Of a DNA stretch of 64,000 bases, positions 59,241-64,000 are shown one piece after another. Source of the stretch: Desmodus rotundus (Eukaryota > Chordata > Mammalia > Chiroptera > Phyllostomidae); NCBI RefSeq assembly GCF_022682495.2, contig NC_071387.1:152166935-152230934 (forward strand), given 5' to 3'. Below the pieces are notes generated by a model. The model saw nothing but the letters and a program-made list of their open reading frames with translations. It did not search any database and was not told the origin of the DNA. Position 1 is the first letter of the stretch; each line of letters starts with the position of its first letter. The position numbers were made by a program, and so were the translations under genes.

Positions 59241-60695
59241 CAATAATTCTTGAGACATTCTAATCGACTAATGAGACCCTCATTTTTTATTGATGTTACA
59301 TGAAGTCATTTAAAAAGTATATTTACTATCACTCCAAGGATATTAGATGGGAGGGGGAAACAGTGTATGTACTCAGTATGACATTTTAGTCAAATATCTC
59401 CATGTCTTTGAACATTTTGTTATTTTGGTTAGGTATTACCAATATTCTCAAGTCTGTTCAATATATTCTTTTTCATCTTTTAGAGTCCTAACATTTGAAG
59501 TGGGGCTGTGGGAAGGATGGCCACATCTTGCAGAAGACCACAACATTGGGCTCCTTACTTCAGAAGGCTGGTGTGTTGAATAGATTACTACCTGAGGCAA
59601 TAAATATAACAGGCATTTACTTGAGATCAAAAGCAGGGAACTGCCTTGTAGAATCAGAGGGTAGAGGATATATTCTCTGTAGTAGATCTGTGTTCACAAA
59701 CAAGGAAAAATTATAGAAGATTTCTGATTTGTTTCGCCTATGAGATTTAAAAACTGTTTATTTATTAGATTTTAACAAGCAGTTATGAAGATAGAAACAA
59801 AAGTGAGATATGGAAGTATTGTATATATAAGAAAAACACAACTGTTGAATTAGTAAAATGAAGGGAAGCAGGGTACAAAAAATTGACAGAAAGAAAATCA
59901 AGTTAACAAAATAATAAAATAAAAAGTAGAGATAATTTCCCTAAAAACATATAATTATATTTTTAGATATAACTTCAGAAAAAGCATAAATAATTAAAAA
60001 TAATAAAAAAACTTAGTAATATGGACAGAACTATCTGATCTAACAAACTACATGTATAAAAAGAGAGAATAGATAAAAAGAAGTAATAAAGATATAACAA
60101 AAGAATATTTATTAGCAAAGGTAAGATCTGATTTTTTAAAATAGATAAATAGCTCATGAAATACTCAGAGATGTTAATTTTACTACATATATATTGGTGA
60201 AATTATTATATCCTAAAAATAGAGCAGAATTCTCAGAAATGTTAGTAGGAAGATCATGTTACTTATAAAGAATGAAATTTAGGCTCACTATAGTCTTCTG
60301 CTACAATTTTGGAAAGCATTAAGAAGTAAATTCAGATTTTAATGTTTTGTGTGTTCAAAGTTGCAGTGATTAAAAATTCCCCTAGGCTGTAAGCTGACTG
60401 AGAGCATAAAAAGAGAGAGAACATCTCTTAAGTCATTTTATGAAGCTAGTGCATTTTGATAACAAAGTGTGACAGAGTTAGCATAGCAGTGCAAATTACA
60501 GATTAATCTCACGGTTGTAATAAATAGATGGAAATACACCAAAAATATCAGAAAATAAAATATAGAAGCATACTGAAGTAATAAAACTCCATAATCAAAA
60601 CTAGTATTTAATCCTCAAATAAAATAATACTTCATTATGATTTGAATATTCTGTCATAGGTTGCAGACTAAAAGTAACATGATTGTTGAGTGATG
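59241..60695. other. A-rich sequence, possibly very old L1 in sense
   Basis: 59740-60340 is strongly A-rich on the plus strand (aaaagaagtaataaag, aaaaataataaaaaaa), the compositional bias of sense L1, but I found no diagnostic phrase. The rest is unique-looking. Overlapping frames 59347-59583, 59448-59630 and 59495-59716 are unsupported. Confidence 0.3.
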
Positions 60696-60699
60696 CTTA

Positions 60700-61115
60700 A
60701 TATATTCATCTCCTATTGCTTCTGTAACAAATTATCACAAACTCACTGGCTTGAGGAGTCCTAAAATCAAGATGTTGACAGGGCTGCATTTCTTATGGAG
60801 GCTCTAGGGGAGAATCTGTTTTTGTGCTTTTCTAGCCTCTTAAGGTTCCTGCATCCCTTGGCTAACATCTCCTTCCTTGAATCCTTCCATCCACTTCTTT
60901 CATCATATCATCTGACCTTGACCCTCCTGCTTTCCTCTTATATGGACACTTATGATCATAATGAGGATAATCCAGGATAATTTCCCTATATCAAGGTGTT
61001 TAATTTAATTGCAGCTGCAAAGTACCTTTTCTATTAAAGGTAATCTAGGTTACCTTTCTATAAGGTTTTGGGGATTAGAATGAAGATGTCTTTAGAGCCA
61101 TTATTCTGTTTACCA
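60700..61115. mobile_element. MaLR-like LTR fragment
   Basis: 'cctattgcttctgtaacaaa', 'ttatcacaaactcactggct', 'aggctctaggggagaatctg', 'ggataatccaggataatttc' and 'tttggggattagaatgaag' match the usual order of an old mammalian LTR-like repeat in the antisense orientation. The subfamily is not named. Confidence 0.55.
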
Positions 61116-61374
61116 AAACTCCCAAAATCTCAATAAATTTAACACATCTCCTGGTTGAATTCTTATCAAACCAGGACCAGAAAAGCATTGGGCTGGCCAA
61201 AATGTTCATTTAGTTTTTTCTGTACAATGGCTCCAGTAGTGCTTAGTTGTCTTTAACTTCATTCAAACCAATTTTGTTAGATTGTATTGTGACAGCACTC
61301 ATATAAGTGTGATTTAAAAAAAAATAAACTTATAAAAATTGGTGAATTTTTGTGCAGCCATTTTAATATTGAAG

Positions 61375-61525
61375 ATGGAAGAAAATATGCAACATTTTTG
61401 CATGTTGTGCTTTATTATTTCAAGAAAGGTAAAAATGCAACTGAAATGTAAAAAAAAAAAAAGTGCAGTGTATGGAGAAGGTGCTATGACTGATTGAATG
61501 TGTCCAAAGTGGTTAGTGAAGTTTC
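61375..61525 (+). pseudogene. Mariner transposase N-terminal remnant
   Basis: From the ATG at about 61375 the sequence reads like the start of a mariner transposase: MEENMQHF-like opening, then a YYFKKGKNATEM-like helix, then a GEGAMTD-like turn and a WLVKFL-like segment, the paired-domain DNA-binding helix-turn-helix of mariner. A poly-A run (about 61450-61462) and a tga-type stop break the frame. No DDD catalytic region remains. It sits directly before the MER20 patch. Confidence 0.65.
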
Positions 61526-61633
61526 TTGGTACTACTGACGTTTTGGCCAAATAATTCTTTGCTGTGGGGCTGTTTTATACATTGGGGGATGTTTAGCAGC
61601 ACCCTGGACTCAACGCATTAGAAGCCAGCAGTG
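61526..61633 (-). mobile_element. MER20-like segment inside the mariner
   Basis: 'ggtactactgacgttttggc', 'caaataattctttgctgtgg', 'ggctgttttatacattgggg', 'gatgtttagcagcaccctgg' and 'attagaagccagcag' follow the antisense of MER20, an ancient hAT-Charlie relic. It covers about half of a full MER20 and has no MER20 termini at either junction. Confidence 0.75.
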
Positions 61634-61745
61634 GGAGAGAGCCAACATACTCAAAATATCCAAATCAATAAAGTTACTGGTGAAAATGAAAAATATGTCT
61701 TTTACTTTACAGAAAAAACTAAAAGGACTTTTTGGCCAACCCAAT

Positions 61746-62394
61746 ACTTTGCTATCTTATTTTGTGGAGAGACACTGGAGATGTTCTTAATAAAGTTAAG
61801 AATAAGATTAAAATGATTTTCACACTATTATTACTTAATAGTGGCCAATGACACAGATCAATAAGACTAGAGCCCTAGTTCACAAAGGAGATTCAGTTTT
61901 CATTATTTTCCAGTAATATCATTGTGTACCCCCAAAACAGAAGAATTGATCAAAGAACTGGTAGGATTAATATAGGGCTTAATAAAATGGACCCAGAAGA
62001 AATAAACAGATACAAATTAAATAACAAAATAAATAAATAGTATTAAATATATCAGCAGGAAAAGGTTTAGTTCAAGCAACAAAAAGAGACTCTTTGTTCA
62101 CAGGGAGAAAAAGAAATAAAATAAATAAAACTAGAGGCTTAGACCAATGACTCTGACACTTCTCAGTGTCAGGACTCCTTACCCTGTTGGTAAGTGTTGG
62201 CAGTGCTGACTAGCTTTTGTTTGTATGTGTTATATCTATTGATATTTATACTGTATTAGAGATTTAGATAGAGAAAATGTTAGAAATTTAATAATTAAAA
62301 ATAACAGTAACCAATATATAACATGTATTTTATGAAAAACTATTTTCCAACCCCCTTTAAAATTTATATGAAGAGTATCATAGTGTACATTTTT
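61746..62394. other. No recognisable feature
   Basis: A-rich unique-looking sequence with several aaataaataaa runs. It may be old L1, but no diagnostic phrase was found. Confidence 0.35.
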
Positions 62395-62830
62395 TCAAAT
62401 CTCTTTAATGTCAAACTTAATGGTGGAAAGCTGAATTTTCATGTCTGTCTTCACATGTACTTTGTTGTGATACACTGTTTTGATTAAAGCATACAAATAA
62501 TCTGACCTTACATACATGTGTAGTTGCAAAAGGGAGGAGCATTTTAATAGCCTTTTGGAAAGTTGTGGATATTCTTCTTTGAACTTGACTAGTGGTAGTT
62601 TCTTCAAGTATTGTGATGAGGAATCTGAGGTGATATTAATAAACTTTTTGTACTTGGCTTCATTAAAATCCATTGCCCTATCTTGCGGTTTGCATGAGTC
62701 TTTTACCCATGCATTGAATCTTTTATCCATGTATGACTTTGTAACGTCATGCCTTGATCATTTGGAAAATATTCGTTTACTAAATTTGCAGATCTTCCAT
62801 ATGTTGACACATCTCATCAGATAACATCTA
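62395..62830 (-). pseudogene. hAT-transposase C-terminal relic (ZBED5/SCAND3/FAM200-like)
   Basis: The minus-strand 111-codon frame (62395-62730) matches the C-terminal dimerisation region of hAT transposases and their domesticated relatives. Seen motifs are RAMDFNEAKYKKFI, ITSDSS, LPLVKFKEEYPQLSKR, ALIKTVYHNKVHVKTDMKIQ and LSTIKFDIKEI at the end, which parallel the family pattern E-YP-LS, TKY-NRLNVE-D and LSSI-PDI. Upstream (62730-62830), after frameshifts, DNA for an NEYFPNDQGMTLQ-like stretch continues the same family. The usual LCE-GFS core (here replaced by a poor MYVRSDY-like stretch) has decayed, and no terminal repeats are seen. It may be a DNA transposon remnant or a retrocopy of a domesticated hAT-derived gene. 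Non-functional. Confidence 0.7.
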
Positions 62831-63625
62831 AAGGTGACATTTGGTTAATATCACTGTGGATCTCACCAGAAGAATTTTTAAGTACTGGGAGGGTATCAAG
62901 CTCATAGGGGCAGATACATGTTCTTTAAAATTCTAATTTTTACTTGAAAGCACTAAAAGTTTAGGATTGATTGCTACTGTAGCCCATGCCAAAATTATCC
63001 TGACTAATATGGAGGTACTGAGAAACCTTAAAGCTGGTCATTTTTACCTTTGCAATCAATGGTTCGTGATCCATAAGGAATATGAACCATTAGTGATGCT
63101 TAGACTGTGAATCTGAAGCACATGTGTATCTCAGGCCCATCAACAGTTCATACAAATTATAATGAACATTTTAAAAACTATGGCAAGAAACAAATATTTA
63201 TTGAGCAGTATATGAAACTATGAATTGCAAGTGAGTAGGGAAGGAAAACTAAACAAAGTAAAGGAGCTGTTTAATTGTAGTAATTTAATTACAATAGGTT
63301 CTAATTAGGGGCAGGTTAAGAGGAATAGAAATGATGAAGTGAGTTCAAAGCATTGCATATGTATGTTTTAGTTTTTATCATGATTATAATTGCAAATAAG
63401 GGTCTAAAAGAACACGATAGAGATTGAATACTGGGGCAAAAGGAAGAGAATTCATATGTGATTCTAAGATTTTAGTCTGCAGAAAGAAACAAGTTTTAAT
63501 ATTGGAATTGAGCTGGTTTAGAGAGAGTCTGGACTATAGAAAAATGCATTTGGTTTCTGACATGCCAGTTTTGTAAAAATGAAGCTCTATGGGCACAGGG
63601 AAGTATGAGTGTAGAACTCAGATAA
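62831..63625. other. No recognisable feature
   Basis: AT-rich unique-looking sequence. Confidence 0.4.
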
Positions 63626-63647
63626 CCGCCCCCGCCCCCCGCCCCCC
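63626..63647 (-). other. Potential G-quadruplex motif
   Basis: The plus strand reads ccgcccccgccccccgcccc and on. The minus strand therefore has three G runs of five to six joined by single C, followed by GG, which can form a quadruplex by splitting a long run. It stands alone in AT-rich sequence. Confidence 0.6.
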
Positions 63648-64000
63648 ACTGCACCAGGCTTGTAGTGTTAACAATTGGATACCTCATCTACACATTTAAG
63701 GGTTGATTTAGAAATGTTGTTCTCCAAACAGAAGAAAAAGACCCAGCTTAGGAAATGTCCACAGATAAAATGAGACAGTGAAATGGAGACAATGAGGGAA
63801 ATGACAGGGGCAATTTCAACTGTAGGAAGAGGAACATGCTGTTTCAGTATGGAGACATGGGTCGCCTGGGCCATATACAGCTCAGAAATTTGGCATGATG
63901 GGAGGACTGGGGAAAGGTCACTACAGTTACTGAGAGGGAGAGAGTTTGTGTTCTCAAATAGAGGTATTTTTAGGGACATTGTTGTAGGAAAACCATTTTA
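63648..64000. other. No recognisable feature
   Basis: The right edge of the window is unique-looking sequence. The 103-codon minus frame at 63668-63979 shows no domain. Confidence 0.4.

Larger units (their letters stand above)
61187..61745 (+). mobile_element. Non-autonomous mariner with a MER20 segment inside
   Basis: The terminal inverted repeats are long and well kept: the 36 bp left end beginning attgggctggccaaaatg and the complement of the right end beginning attgggttggccaaaaag differ at only four positions. After the left repeat comes a transposase-start-like region (atggaagaaaatatgcaaca from about 61375). The right part has 'agccaacatactcaaaatat', 'ccaaatcaataaagttactg' and 'ggtgaaaatgaaaaatatg', as in the 3' portion of this mariner family. 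At 559 bp it is far shorter than the roughly 1.3 kb full mariner, so it cannot move by itself. Between the parts lies a MER20-like patch. Confidence 0.88.

Noticed and set aside
62516..62824. 102-codon plus frame
   Set aside because: It is antisense to the hAT-like relic, which has the recognisable motifs.
1..64000. CRISPR arrays, operons, ribosome binding sites, phage or plasmid features
   Set aside because: None seen. The repeat content shows a mammalian nuclear genome, and no regularly spaced short direct repeats exist.

Overview
The window is vertebrate nuclear DNA from a placental mammal, very probably a bat. It is AT-rich and has no long open reading frame. It is dense in ancient mammalian repeats (MIR, L2, MER5, MER20, old L1 and LTR-like copies). 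The bat signature is at least seven copies of a tRNA-derived SINE of the VES type known from yangochiropteran bats. Each has a tRNA-like head with the phrase gtggctcagt and a B-box-like ggttcgattcc, a middle ending in gaggcaac, then a pyrimidine-rich tract and an A-rich tail. G-rich 3' UTRs typical of bat L1 and a mariner with a terminal repeat starting attggg fit the same picture. I cannot fix the family or species.

I see no host protein-coding gene, no RNA gene and no CRISPR array. The window looks like intergenic or deep intronic sequence. The 60-200 codon open frames are mostly chance or lie inside repeats. Three frames carry real protein-like signal. One is the ORF1 of an L1-derived, HAL1-like retroposon (53917-54743, minus). 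One is a decayed hAT-transposase C-terminus related to the ZBED5/SCAND3/FAM200 group (62395-62830, minus). The third is an unassigned coding-like stretch (27302-27720, minus).

Layout. 1-3450: a MaLR-like LTR end, an L2 piece and a long LTR-like repeat. 3600-15430: two VES SINEs with clean target-site duplications, MIR fragments, CpG-retaining unique stretches, and a VES SINE nested in a MIR that carries about 90 bp closely matching a segment 2.3 kb upstream. 16200-26400: L2, a long antisense old L1 interrupted by a younger bat L1 3' end, a VES SINE, a hAT-like element, and a MIR split by a 320 bp insert with an 8 bp duplication. 27300-43150: the unassigned coding-like stretch, LTR-like repeats, MIR/L2 nests, a hAT-like element with terminal inverted repeats, and an antisense old L1 carrying a VES SINE. 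43150-53050: mostly unique sequence, including a CpG-retaining block at 48820-49660. 53050-64000: a complete ORF1-only L1 derivative with a two-part 3' UTR, an 81 bp tandem duplication, more old L1, a mariner carrying a MER20 segment, the hAT relic, and a G-quadruplex motif near the right edge.

The most interesting items are the two 'foreign patch' events (15146-15235 inside a SINE and about 61526-61633 inside a mariner), the ORF1-only element with its double 3' UTR, and the two coding-like relics. Repeat family names come from remembered consensus sequences, without any database search. Boundaries marked approximate may be off by tens of bases.
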